From NCBI GenBank assembly GCA_910586925.1, contig CAJUKG010000006.1:1-64000 (forward strand): 64,000 nt of DNA, in the 5' to 3' direction. This document shows positions 16,131 through 24,509 of the stretch, one piece after another. The translations under genes and the position numbers were made by a program. Origin of the DNA: an uncultured Christensenellaceae bacterium (GTDB lineage Bacteria > Bacillota > Clostridia > Christensenellales > Pumilibacteraceae). The notes below the pieces were generated by a model. It was not told the DNA's origin. It saw only the letters and a program-made list of their open reading frames with translations, and searched no databases. Each line of letters starts with the position of its first letter. Positions within the stretch are counted from its first letter, which is position 1.

Positions 16131-16295
16131 ATGGAACGCACAGAAAAACTGACGTCGGGCAAAGTCGCGCCCAAAACCGGCGAATACAATATCGTATCGC
16201 AAAAAGGCAAGGTCGTCGGCACCGTCCACGTCAAACGCGGCAACAGAATGCCGCCCACTCGCCACGCGAACAGCCATTTCGAGTTTGGCGAATGA
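16131..16295 (+). CDS. YjzC-like small protein
   Basis: 54 residues from ATG 16131, preceded by a strong GGAGGG at 16117-16122; upstream in-frame codons lack one. The pattern Gly-Lys-x-Ala-Pro...Gly-Glu-Tyr-x-x-Val...Gly-x-x-Val-Gly-Thr-Val...Gly-x-x-x-Pro-Pro-Thr resembles the small YjzC family of Firmicutes, whose function is unknown. No membrane segment or signal. It is followed at once by an intrinsic terminator, so it is a stand-alone short transcript. Confidence 0.75.
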   Translation: MERTEKLTSGKVAPKTGEYNIVSQKGKVVGTVHVKRGNRMPPTRHANSHFEFGE

Positions 16296-16302
16296 TCCGC
16301 CG

Positions 16303-16328
16303 ATCCCGCATTTGCGGGATTATTTTTT
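16303..16328 (+). terminator. Intrinsic terminator
   Basis: ATCCCGCA-TT-TGCGGGAT followed by TATTTTTT, eight bases after the small gene's stop. Confidence 0.9.
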
Positions 16329-16371
16329 GCGCGAAAACCGCCGCGCGCCGAGGCTACGGGCGCAAAAAGAA

Positions 16372-16400
16372 TTGCCACGCCGCGCGAATAGTGGTATAAT
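16372..16400 (+). promoter_or_regulatory. Promoter giving a leaderless AEC permease mRNA
   Basis: TTGCCA (16372-16377), 17 bases, TATAAT (16395-16400). The predicted start is about 16407, exactly the A of the ATG. Confidence 0.8.
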
Positions 16401-16406
16401 GTGAAC

Positions 16407-17351
16407 ATGCAAGCATTTCTCACAACGCTATACACCGTCGGCATAATGCTATTGTGCGCGATACCCGGGTTTCTGCTCGTCAAAACGGGCGCGGTCAAAT
16501 CGGAAAACATTTCGGCTTTTTCCAAAGTCCTTATGTTTGTGTGCCAGCCCGCGCTCACGTTCTACTCGTTCAACAAGGCGGACTTCACCCCCGCGCTCGG
16601 CATCAACCTGCTCATATTCTTCGCGATAATAACGGTAGTGCAACTCCTATTCATAGGCGCGTTCTACCTGATATTTCGTAAACGTATGGACGATATTCGC
16701 TACCGCGTGGCGACGGTCGCCACCACGCTTTCCAACTGCTCTTTCCTCGGCGTGCCCCTTCTCGAAGCGATATTCCCCCAATCCCCCAATGTCGCGGCGT
16801 ATTCGATGATGTACTTCCTGTCCATGAACCTGCTCGGTTGGACGCTCGTATCCGCTATAATCACCCGCGACAAAAAATATATCGGTCCCAAAACGATATT
16901 CCTAAACCCCGCGATACTGTCGGTGGCGGCGGCACTGCCCTTCTTTCTCACCGGCTTCAAAATATCCGCCGAGAACGGCGCGTTCCTCGGCAGTCTCGAC
17001 GCGATGATCACGGTACTCGGGAAAATGACCACGCCGCTGTGCATGATCATTCTCGGCATGCGGCTCGCTACGACGAAGATAAAAACTCTGTTTACGGGCG
17101 GCTTGCAGTACCTTGCGGTAGCGGTCAATCAAATCGTGTTCCCGCTGTTCGTGTACGGCGTGCTGTCGCTTCTCCCCGTCGATACCGAACTAATGCTGTG
17201 CATGTTCGTCATGTGCGCGTGCCCCGTCGCGTCGATAGTGCAAAACTACGCGGAAATGCTCGGCGAGGGTCAAGACGCCGCCGCGAATACCGTACTGCTC
17301 GGCTCGCTGTCGTCGATCACGACGCTACCCGTTCTCGCGCTTTTGATATAG
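16407..17351 (+). CDS. AEC-family (auxin efflux carrier type) permease
   Basis: 314 residues from ATG 16407. A GTG at 16401 lies next to the -10 box, upstream of the expected transcript start, so it is rejected. About ten membrane helices in two halves; conserved SNCSFLGVPLLEAIFP and the C-terminal CPVASIVQNYAEMLGEGQDAAANTVLLGSLSSI are AEC signatures. Bacterial members export or take up organic acids such as malate or malonate; the substrate is unknown here. DUF4279 gene follows after six bases. Confidence 0.92.
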   Translation: MQAFLTTLYTVGIMLLCAIPGFLLVKTGAVKSENISAFSKVLMFVCQPALTFYSFNKADFTPALGINLLIFFAIITVVQLLFIGAFYLIFRKRMDDIRYRVATVATTLSNCSFLGVPLLEAIFPQSPNVAAYSMMYFLSMNLLGWTLVSAIITRDKKYIGPKTIFLNPAILSVAAALPFFLTGFKISAENGAFLGSLDAMITVLGKMTTPLCMIILGMRLATTKIKTLFTGGLQYLAVAVNQIVFPLFVYGVLSLLPVDTELMLCMFVMCACPVASIVQNYAEMLGEGQDAAANTVLLGSLSSITTLPVLALLI

Positions 17352-17357
17352 GCTATC

Positions 17358-17756
17358 ATGAACGAATGTTACTGCTATTTCCATATCATAGGCGACTTCG
17401 ATCCCGCCGACATAACGAAATTTCTCGGGATCGAACCGTTCCGCGCTTTCAAAAAGGGCGAGCTTCGGCGCGGCGGAAGATCGCGTTATGACTTTTCGAC
17501 GTTTTGCTGTTGCCGTTGCGACGAATACGATTTCGACGCGAACGTGATGATCGAAAAGACGATCGCCCCGCTTCGCGACAAAATCGAGATTTTGAACAGA
17601 TTGCGCGAACTTCTCGGCGTGGAATACGAGATCTGCGTCGTGCCGAAAATTCACGTCGACGAATCGACTCCCGCGCTCGGAGCATCCCTTTCCGTTATAG
17701 ACTTTTGTCACGAAATCCGCGCAAATATCGACATCGACATGTATCTTTTCAATTAA
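17358..17756 (+). CDS. DUF4279 protein
   Basis: 132 residues. The opening CYCYFHIIGDFDPADITKFLGIEP followed by a Lys-Gly-Glu motif matches the DUF4279 pattern of immunity-like cytoplasmic proteins, for which no biochemical function is known to me. A Cys-rich patch (FCCCRCDEYD) at about residues 49-58 is unusual. No clear ribosome site; it starts six bases after the permease stop, so coupling is likely. It ends before a bidirectional terminator. Confidence 0.8.
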   Translation: MNECYCYFHIIGDFDPADITKFLGIEPFRAFKKGELRRGGRSRYDFSTFCCCRCDEYDFDANVMIEKTIAPLRDKIEILNRLRELLGVEYEICVVPKIHVDESTPALGASLSVIDFCHEIRANIDIDMYLFN

Positions 17757-17783
17757 AAATTACGTGAAATTCCGATCGGCTAA

Positions 17784-17820
17784 AAGATTTCTCCGCTCGC
17801 TTCGCTCGGTCGAAATGACA
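17784..17820 (-). repeat. Dispersed palindromic repeat (family A)
   Basis: AGATTTCTCCGCTCGC...CGGTCGAAATGACA, an inverted copy of the element at 26727-26775 and related to 26816-26844 and 60463-60492. The inner part is itself palindromic (CGCTCGCTTCGCTCG). Confidence 0.7.
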
Positions 17821-17882
17821 CGAAGCTTTCGTTCGGTGTATATCGCTCCGATAATCGCGTCTTATAAGATCCCTATTAAAAT

Positions 17883-17904
17883 CCCGACCGAGGTCGGGTT
17901 TTTT
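17883..17904 (+). terminator. Terminator between convergent genes
   Basis: CCCGACC-GA-GGTCGGG then TTTTTT on the plus strand; on the minus strand the stem is followed by ATTTTAAT. It can serve both the DUF4279 transcript and terD. Confidence 0.85.
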
Positions 17905-17906
17905 GT

Positions 17907-18554
17907 TTAGTATTTATTGCAAACGTATTTTGCGAGGTCGCCCATATCGACCGCGCAACAGCTCTTGCCTATCGCCTTGAACGTCCAATCGTCGCCGCGC
18001 CTGTACGCCGCGCCGAGCACTATCGCCGTGTCGTACTCGTCCGCGGCGTCCGCGCGGAAATCCATTAGCGGACGATTGTTTCGCGGGTCGTACAGCACCA
18101 CGTACATATTGCGTACGTCGCGAAGCGTTTGACCGCGTTCGTAACTGTTATATATATCGAGGACGAAAATCAGTCTGTCGCGCGTCGGCGGCACTTTCTT
18201 AAAGTACACGACGATATTCTCGTCGTCGCCGTCGTCGCTTTTATCCTCGCCCGTGAGATTGTCGCCGTGATGCTCGACGCAGCCCGACGGATGATCGAGA
18301 TTGCCGAAATACACCGTTTCGTACTCGCCGTCGCCCGCGACGACGACTGCGGAATCTATATCCATAGACACGCCGCCGCGCACGGGATCCCAACCGACCC
18401 CGACCACTATCTTGTCGAGCGGCTTATCGTCGGAAAGTTCGATCGGGACTTCCTGTCCCCGTTGCAAATGCGCGGTATCGCCCGTTCGGACGTTCGCGCC
18501 GATATTCTTGTTGCGGACCGATCCCGCGTCCGCTTCGGTCGCGTATTTTTTCAC
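17907..18554 (-). CDS. terD: TerD-family calcium-binding stress protein
   Basis: 215 residues, start GTG 18554 with AAGGAGAG. TerD core: LSDDKPLDKIVVGVGWDP, the acidic Ca2+ loop VSMDIDSAVVV, and DHPSGCVEHHGDNLTGED followed by a Ser/Asp-rich string, all typical calcium ligands. TerD proteins act in the membrane-associated stress systems named after tellurite resistance, also tied to phage and chemical stress. The extra 25-residue N-terminus (KYATEADAGSVRNKNIG) is less typical. It lies 59 bases after the winged-helix/vWA gene in one operon. Confidence 0.9.
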   Translation of the reverse strand: MKKYATEADAGSVRNKNIGANVRTGDTAHLQRGQEVPIELSDDKPLDKIVVGVGWDPVRGGVSMDIDSAVVVAGDGEYETVYFGNLDHPSGCVEHHGDNLTGEDKSDDGDDENIVVYFKKVPPTRDRLIFVLDIYNSYERGQTLRDVRNMYVVLYDPRNNRPLMDFRADAADEYDTAIVLGAAYRRGDDWTFKAIGKSCCAVDMGDLAKYVCNKY

Positions 18555-18613
18555 CGTGTTCTCTCCTTAAGCGTCATGCACGCATGCCATTCCCGAATAC
18601 TCGCACAAGCGCG

Positions 18614-20407
18614 TCAGTCGTTATACACCCACCTGAAAAGCTGATCGGCTATATCGCAGGGATAGCTGTTTTCGCACCCGTACAGCAAGTATGCCGTGTC
18701 GTACCAATCGAGCATGTTATTCCAGCCCGCGCCGTCCTCATCCGACCGCGGCACGAACATCCAAAGGTATTTACGCCCCGCGCCGAGATTTGCGCCGAGG
18801 GTATCCGTCCACAGCTTTTCGTATTCCTCCGGCGTCGACGGGAAAGTTTCTTCGTCGATCGCGACGCCCGCGCGCGGCAAAACGGGAGCGCGCTTCGACA
18901 TTACGACGACGAGCCGTCTGCCGTCGCCGTTCTCGGGAACGGGTCGCCAATCGGAACGTATCGCCGACGCGACCGCCTCCCAACCGTTGCCGCCGTTTTC
19001 GCTCGCCGCAAGCCGCACGGATGGATTGTACAACTCCGTTTCCATGCCGTGCCTGCCGTACGGCATATACATAAACGGCGTGGTAACGAGCGCGGCGTTG
19101 CCGTTGTGCGCAAGATTGCCGTATATAACCGAACGAACACGCAACGAGAACTTCTCGCCGCTTCGCCGACGCCGTTGCGCCATAGCCGCAAACACGTTTA
19201 TGACCTCGCACGCAAACGAACGAATATTATCCTCGGGCGTACCGTCGATCACAAATACCGCGTCGATGACTCCGCGATCTTTCGTCGTATCGACGTAATG
19301 CGCGCGAATGACCGCCGCGTCGAGCGCGTCGAATCTGTGAATTACTTCGCGCACGTTGTCGGCGACGAGCATATTTCGCCGTTCCTCGAGCGTTTCGCCG
19401 CCCGCCTCGCCGAGATTGTACGCCGTGTCGTCGGCGAGCTTACGAAGCTCCTCGAGCGTAGCGTCGGGGTGGTCGGCTATAAGCGCGACAATGCTGTCGA
19501 ATATGCGGCGCATCAGTTCGTTACCCGATAAATCGCACATGGAGATAGATGCGCGGGCGTTGTAAAACAGTTCGCTCGCACCATTCCCGTTGGAAAGCGC
19601 GGCGTCCAATTTTTTACCGCCCGTTTCGTCGAGAAGATCCGCCAGGGCTTTCGCCGTTTCTTTCAACGGACTGTTCGTCCGATCGAGCGCGGTCAAAGTG
19701 CTTGCAATAAGCATCTTGAGTTCCGCGGTGTCGTAAATGCCGTTCCACAGTGCTATCCGCTTCGCCGCGGCAAACAGATCCTTGTTCTCCCCCGTTTCCC
19801 CGTCGTCATCGTCATAATCTTCATCTTCGTCATCATCGTCGTCGTAATCGTCATCGACGTAATCTATATCCTCGTCGGCGTTTTGGATATTCTCCGTCGG
19901 TTTTTCCGATACTGTCGGAGCTTCGGGGTTCGGCGCGGCATCTTGTTTTTCGACGTCACGATCGAACAGCGCGTCAAGTTCCGCGGCATCGAACAGAAAT
20001 CGGTAACGGATAGAATCTTTTTGCTCGATCACGCCGATCTCCTGCAACATACTGAGCATGTCTGTGGTGCGAAACAGTCCGAGCGAGTATTTGCGTTGCA
20101 CTTCGATCACCGTAATCGTGCCTTGCGCGACGAAATCGCATGCGATCTTGCCGAGCAATTCGTCCACCTTGCTCTCGGCGCGAAGTTTGACTTTCGCTTC
20201 GACAACGCGCTGCGACATTCCTTTGCTCGAAGCGACGTAATCGAGCTTGCCGTCGAACTTGACATACCCGTCGTATTCGAGCTTTGCGACGAGCCGACGC
20301 GCGGTAATAAAATCGACGCCGAACTCGCGTTGGACGACGGGAACGGTCACCGATCCGTGTTGCTTGACATACTCGCAAAGCGATTTGTATATTTCCGACA
20401 TTTGCAT
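18614..20407 (-). CDS. Winged-helix/acidic linker/vWA-like protein
   Basis: 597 residues. N-terminus holds two winged-helix modules of FtsK-gamma type (about 1-55, VPVVQREFGVDFITARRLV; and 83-125, VIEVQRKYSLGLFRTTDML), each fit for DNA binding. An almost pure Asp/Glu/Tyr linker follows (about 165-205). From about 380 a Rossmann-like region DAVFVIDGTPEDNIRSFACE resembles a von Willebrand A domain with a degenerate metal site (Asp-Gly-Thr in place of Asp-x-Ser-x-Ser). The partner gene is terD. In known Ter systems TerD proteins cooperate with vWA proteins (TerY type), so this looks like a fused regulator/effector. No close named family is recognised. Confidence 0.75.
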   Translation of the reverse strand: MQMSEIYKSLCEYVKQHGSVTVPVVQREFGVDFITARRLVAKLEYDGYVKFDGKLDYVASSKGMSQRVVEAKVKLRAESKVDELLGKIACDFVAQGTITVIEVQRKYSLGLFRTTDMLSMLQEIGVIEQKDSIRYRFLFDAAELDALFDRDVEKQDAAPNPEAPTVSEKPTENIQNADEDIDYVDDDYDDDDDEDEDYDDDDGETGENKDLFAAAKRIALWNGIYDTAELKMLIASTLTALDRTNSPLKETAKALADLLDETGGKKLDAALSNGNGASELFYNARASISMCDLSGNELMRRIFDSIVALIADHPDATLEELRKLADDTAYNLGEAGGETLEERRNMLVADNVREVIHRFDALDAAVIRAHYVDTTKDRGVIDAVFVIDGTPEDNIRSFACEVINVFAAMAQRRRRSGEKFSLRVRSVIYGNLAHNGNAALVTTPFMYMPYGRHGMETELYNPSVRLAASENGGNGWEAVASAIRSDWRPVPENGDGRRLVVVMSKRAPVLPRAGVAIDEETFPSTPEEYEKLWTDTLGANLGAGRKYLWMFVPRSDEDGAGWNNMLDWYDTAYLLYGCENSYPCDIADQLFRWVYND

Positions 20408-20517
20408 GATTTCACCTACTTGCCGACGGTATGGTTCGCCGCAAGCCCCTTGTATCGTTATTGCCGTATTGCGCGTCGATATTCGTCCGTTTGTTTTCGA
20501 CGCCGACCGTGTTTTAT

Positions 20518-20546
20518 ATTATACACGATTTTTCGCAAAATGTCAA
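20518..20546 (-). promoter_or_regulatory. Promoter of the vWA-terD operon
   Basis: Minus strand TTGACA (20546-20541), 17 bases, TATAAT (20523-20518); leader of about 100 bases. Confidence 0.85.
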
Positions 20547-20589
20547 CAGTCGAACGAAAAACACCGCCGCGATAGTATTTGCCGCAACG

Positions 20590-20620
20590 AAAAAAGCACT
20601 TGCCGCGGCAAATGCTTTTT
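20590..20620 (-). terminator. Bidirectional terminator after the GH3 gene
   Basis: AAAAAGCA...TTGCCGCGGCAA...TGCTTTTT. Stem with T runs on both strands, 29 bases beyond the GH3 stop. Confidence 0.85.
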
Positions 20621-20648
20621 CTGTTCAATTGTACTTTTAATTTTCCGA

Positions 20649-23600
20649 TCATTCCTCGGCGGGGGTTTCCGCTTCGGTCGCTTCGTCGCGAGCGGCGTCA
20701 CCGTCGGGTTCGGCATCGCCGCCGTCCGAGCTTGCCTGCGCCGCATCGGAGCTTGCAAGCAAGCCTTTCTTATCGAATACTATCGACATGACGAACAGCG
20801 CGATGCACGCGATGGCAAGCACTGCGAATATGACGATGAACGAAACTATGAGAGCTTTCCACCACGGCGTGACGGGTTGCAACCGCGTAAGGTTGGAATA
20901 GCCGTCGAGAGCCGCACTGTAGTTGGCGATGACGAAAAGCAGTCGTTTCATGGATTCGCGGAGCTTGGTGTTGAACGTATTGCTGTTACGCATGTCGGCT
21001 GTAAGTCCGCTCGTCGTGCCCTTATCGAGGAAAAGGTCGGTGCCGTTCATGAACCCGTCGTCGTAAACCATGAACAGCTTACCGTTCGAGCCTGCCATGT
21101 CGGTGAGGGTGTAGCCGTCGAACGCCCATTCTTTGCGCAGGATATTTTCCATGAGGTTGTCGCTCGCGCTCGTCCACAGACAGCCCGCGCGGTTGAACGA
21201 GGTCATGAGCGCGTGCCCGCCGCCCATGTCGGGACGGAGCGCGTACTCCCACGGCAGGAGATAGATCTCGCGCGCGGCTTGCTCGTTCATCCAAATGCAA
21301 ATACCGTTGCGGTTGGCTTCCTCGTCGTTGAAGATGAAGTGTTTGGGGTGTGCGACGACGCCCTGCGCCTGCATTGTTATGATCTCCTCGACGGCGGCGA
21401 TACCCGAAAGGTACGGGTCCTCGGAGAAGTATTCCGCGGCACGTCCGCCGAACGCCACGCGGTGCATATTAAGCCCGGGCGCGTAAAGACCGTGCAAGTT
21501 CTTCTGCGCGGCGTCGTGTCCGCTCCGCGCGTCGGCGGCGATAGCCTCGCCCACTTTCGCATACACGTCCACGCTGAACGACGAAGCGATAATGCCTTCG
21601 CAACTCATGGACGAGAAACCTTCGGCGGTGTTGCTGACGCCGTAAGGACCGTCGTCCTCGTCGGTGAGCGGTTTGGCGACGCTCGCGAGTGCGGGGGTAT
21701 AGCCGTAGCAGTTGGTAAGCGTGAGGAACATATCCTCTTGCGAGATCTTGTCGAGAAGTTTGTTCCAGCTGTCGTCCTCGTAATCGACGCCCGCCATCAT
21801 CGCGAGCGTGAGATCGGAACTCATGTCGCCGAACGTAGGCATTGTCGCGCCATCGCTCTCGACGATCGTCTTGTGACTTGTTATGTCGTACTTTTCTTCC
21901 ACCTTGTTGGTGAGCGCGAGGTTCGTCGCGACGGTCGGCAATGTACCCAGCCAATTACTGCGCGAAACGTATACGACGTCGCCGTCGTCCGCGGCTTTAT
22001 TCGTCACGCCCGCGAAACGGTTGGGATCCATCCAATCGAGCTGATTGACGATTTCGGTGCCGATAGCGGTATCGGAAAGTTTGGTCGGGTCTTTGCGCGT
22101 CTTGGCGGTGGACTTCGAGAAAACTTTTTTATCGACGGAATCGGCGTGATGAATGACGGTCGCGAGCTTCGCGTTGCCCGCTTTATCCATGCCGTTCGCA
22201 GTCGTGTAACCTTTTGCGGCGAGGATATTGTTGATCGCGTCGTGACTGTCGTGCGCGGCTGTGAGATAGTAGTCGCCGTCTCCGAGGATATACGTCCGCG
22301 CGTTCTCCGCGTCGTACACGCGAAGCTGTTCAAACATGACGCGCATGTATTTCGCGTCGCCCGAAGCGGTGACGGTAAGCGTCTGCGTTTCGCCGGGATC
22401 GAGGACTTTGGTCTTGCCAAACCCGACAAGCTCGACGGACGGCACTTCGACGCCGTACGTGCGGCAGTACGAGCCGTAAGGCTTTTGCAGATACAGTTGC
22501 ACCGCATCGCGACCTTTCACGGTGCCGTTATTGGTGACGTCCACCGACACGTCGAACGACACGATATCATTGCCGTTTTTCACGGGCGTCACGGAAAGGT
22601 TGTCGTAAGCGAATACGCCGTTCTTGCCGCCGTAAGAAAGTCCGTAACCGAACGGATACGCGACGTCGGCATTGTAGTCGTACTTGCCGACCGACGCCGA
22701 ACGCATGACGTAATCTTCGTACCGCGTTTCATAGTAACGGTACCCGACGTACACGCCCTCGACGTACACGCCGTAATACTGTTGCGAGTTGTTAAGCCCC
22801 ATTTCCTCGGTGTTGGCGTACGACGACGAGAATCCGTCGTTCACGCGCCAATACATCGCCGCGGGGGAACTGAAATTGTCTTTGAGGAAAGTGTCGGACA
22901 GCTTGCCGCTCGGATTGATCTCGCCGATAAGAGCTTTCGCGACCGCTTTCATGCCCGTAGCTCCCGGCAAGCCTATCCACATCGCCGCGTCCACTCCGAA
23001 ACGTTCGTCGTCGAGGAAATCGCACTGCAACGTTACGGCGGAGTTGATGAGAACGACGAGCCGTTTGATCTCGCCCATGCGCTTCATCGTCGCGAGGTTT
23101 TCGAGAATTTCGTACTCGTTCGCGGTGAGCGAAAGATAACTGCCGTCCACGCCGTCGCTGCCCTTCCACGAAACGTCGACGCCCTCGCCGCTCTGCCGCG
23201 TGATGACGGCGATAACGGTATCGCCGCACTCGCGGTAGGCGTTGGGGATACCCGCGCCCGTGTACGCGCTCCAGCTCGGCTCGGAAGTCATGAACGTGCC
23301 GTTCTTAATTCCACGCGCCGTCTTGCCCGCGCCCGTCGAAACGAAGTTATAGCTCGTTTCGTCGAGAGTGAGATCGGTGCACTCGTCGAGTGCGGTTTTA
23401 AGGTCGAAAAGAGTGCCTTCGCGACGAACGCCGGGACCGTGAGTCGCATAGAAAACGGTGCCCGACCCCGAAAGCGCGAACGCCACTTTCGCGTTCGCTT
23501 CGAGCGGAAGCGCGGGTTTGCCGTTCACTTCGTCGTTCTTGAGAAGGACAAGCCCCTCGCCCTCGACGTACTCGTTGACCGCGCGATAGTAATCTTCGAT

Positions 23601-23831
23601 TTCGTCGGCGGTTTTAAGCGCGGGGCGGTTTATGACCACTTCTTCCTCGCCGTTTTTCGGCTCGGCTTTTACTTCCACATAGTCGGTAGTGCCGAGAAAT
23701 CCGTGTATCTCGTTATTGAACGGGATCGTCGCTTGCTTGATCACGCAGAACACCGCGAGCAATGCGCAAAACGTGACTGCGAGAGCTTCCCAAAGCGATC
23801 TTTTGTTTAACAGCTTCTTGAGTATTTTCAT
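20649..23831 (-). CDS. Membrane-anchored GH3 glycosidase, permuted domain order
   Basis: 1060 residues. An N-terminal membrane helix (about 13-38, EALAVTFCALLAVFCVI) and a C-terminal one (about 985-1015, LIVSFIVIFAVLAIACIAL) put the body outside. The GH3 C-domain comes first (about 75-370; GLPGATGMKAVAKALIGEIN, YPFGYGLSYGG), then an Fn3-like part (to about 550), then the GH3 catalytic barrel (about 600-960) with KHFIFNDEEANRNG and the probable nucleophile Asp in YTLTDMAGSN. The reversed order is known from some rumen bacterial beta-glucosidases. It should cleave beta-linked glycans at the cell surface. The start overlaps the stop of the upstream membrane gene by ATGA. C-terminal tail rich in Ala/Asp/Glu. 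Confidence 0.9.
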   Translation of the reverse strand: MKILKKLLNKRSLWEALAVTFCALLAVFCVIKQATIPFNNEIHGFLGTTDYVEVKAEPKNGEEEVVINRPALKTADEIEDYYRAVNEYVEGEGLVLLKNDEVNGKPALPLEANAKVAFALSGSGTVFYATHGPGVRREGTLFDLKTALDECTDLTLDETSYNFVSTGAGKTARGIKNGTFMTSEPSWSAYTGAGIPNAYRECGDTVIAVITRQSGEGVDVSWKGSDGVDGSYLSLTANEYEILENLATMKRMGEIKRLVVLINSAVTLQCDFLDDERFGVDAAMWIGLPGATGMKAVAKALIGEINPSGKLSDTFLKDNFSSPAAMYWRVNDGFSSSYANTEEMGLNNSQQYYGVYVEGVYVGYRYYETRYEDYVMRSASVGKYDYNADVAYPFGYGLSYGGKNGVFAYDNLSVTPVKNGNDIVSFDVSVDVTNNGTVKGRDAVQLYLQKPYGSYCRTYGVEVPSVELVGFGKTKVLDPGETQTLTVTASGDAKYMRVMFEQLRVYDAENARTYILGDGDYYLTAAHDSHDAINNILAAKGYTTANGMDKAGNAKLATVIHHADSVDKKVFSKSTAKTRKDPTKLSDTAIGTEIVNQLDWMDPNRFAGVTNKAADDGDVVYVSRSNWLGTLPTVATNLALTNKVEEKYDITSHKTIVESDGATMPTFGDMSSDLTLAMMAGVDYEDDSWNKLLDKISQEDMFLTLTNCYGYTPALASVAKPLTDEDDGPYGVSNTAEGFSSMSCEGIIASSFSVDVYAKVGEAIAADARSGHDAAQKNLHGLYAPGLNMHRVAFGGRAAEYFSEDPYLSGIAAVEEIITMQAQGVVAHPKHFIFNDEEANRNGICIWMNEQAAREIYLLPWEYALRPDMGGGHALMTSFNRAGCLWTSASDNLMENILRKEWAFDGYTLTDMAGSNGKLFMVYDDGFMNGTDLFLDKGTTSGLTADMRNSNTFNTKLRESMKRLLFVIANYSAALDGYSNLTRLQPVTPWWKALIVSFIVIFAVLAIACIALFVMSIVFDKKGLLASSDAAQASSDGGDAEPDGDAARDEATEAETPAEE

Positions 23832-24346
23832 GCTTGAGCCTCCTCTTTCGCGGGCGCGAGCGCGAGTCGAGCTTCGCGCTTATGCAACAGCGCGGACACT
23901 ATCGAAAGCACGAGCGACACAAACGTGAACCCGAGTCCTACGAAATAGCTCGCCGCGAGCGTGCCGTCAACGGGGTCGCCAACGGTACCCGAAACAATGG
24001 GGTACAATATCGTGCCGAGCAAACTGTATTCGTCGAGAATACCCATAAAGAACGACACTATGAGCGACACGAACGCGAGATACGCGAATAAACGCAAGTA
24101 TTCGCAGATCTTTCCGACGAGCGTATCTTTATCGAAGAAGAACTCGAGCACGTCGCCCGCAATAGCCGCGGCAAGCGATATAATAGCTACTATATCCCAG
24201 CCGATGACGGCTGCGGATACCTTTCCGCCGTTGAACTCGGACGCGCAATTCCCGCCGTACAGCGCGAGCGCGACGATAGTGAACACGAACGCGACGGCGG
24301 CGAGATAGAAATGCACCCGCTTGAAAAACGGTTTCTTATTTTCCAT
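23828..24346 (-). CDS. Four-helix membrane protein coupled to the GH3 gene
   Basis: 172 residues, four predicted membrane helices (about 12-30, 46-66, 84-104, 133-157) with short loops and a Lys/Arg/Glu-rich C-terminus. AAGGAGG precedes ATG 24346. No family is recognised. Overlap ATGA with the GH3 ORF indicates stoichiometric translation, so it is probably a membrane partner of that enzyme. Confidence 0.8.
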   Translation of the reverse strand: MENKKPFFKRVHFYLAAVAFVFTIVALALYGGNCASEFNGGKVSAAVIGWDIVAIISLAAAIAGDVLEFFFDKDTLVGKICEYLRLFAYLAFVSLIVSFFMGILDEYSLLGTILYPIVSGTVGDPVDGTLAASYFVGLGFTFVSLVLSIVSALLHKREARLALAPAKEEAQA

Positions 24347-24509
24347 CTTTCCATGACCTCCTTGTCATAAAACGATTCCCACCATTTAGTATTGAATTTA
24401 TCCGCGGGGTACGGCGCATATCGGTGGGAATATGCGCCGCAACGCGCGTATGGATCCTCTGCCGTGGAATAAGTGCGTAAGAAAAGCAGAGGAGTAGGAG
24501 GTGTTATTG

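Noticed and set aside
20247..23810. 1187-codon plus-strand ORF opposite the membrane GH3
   Set aside because: No motifs or ribosome site; an antisense artefact of a GC-biased gene.
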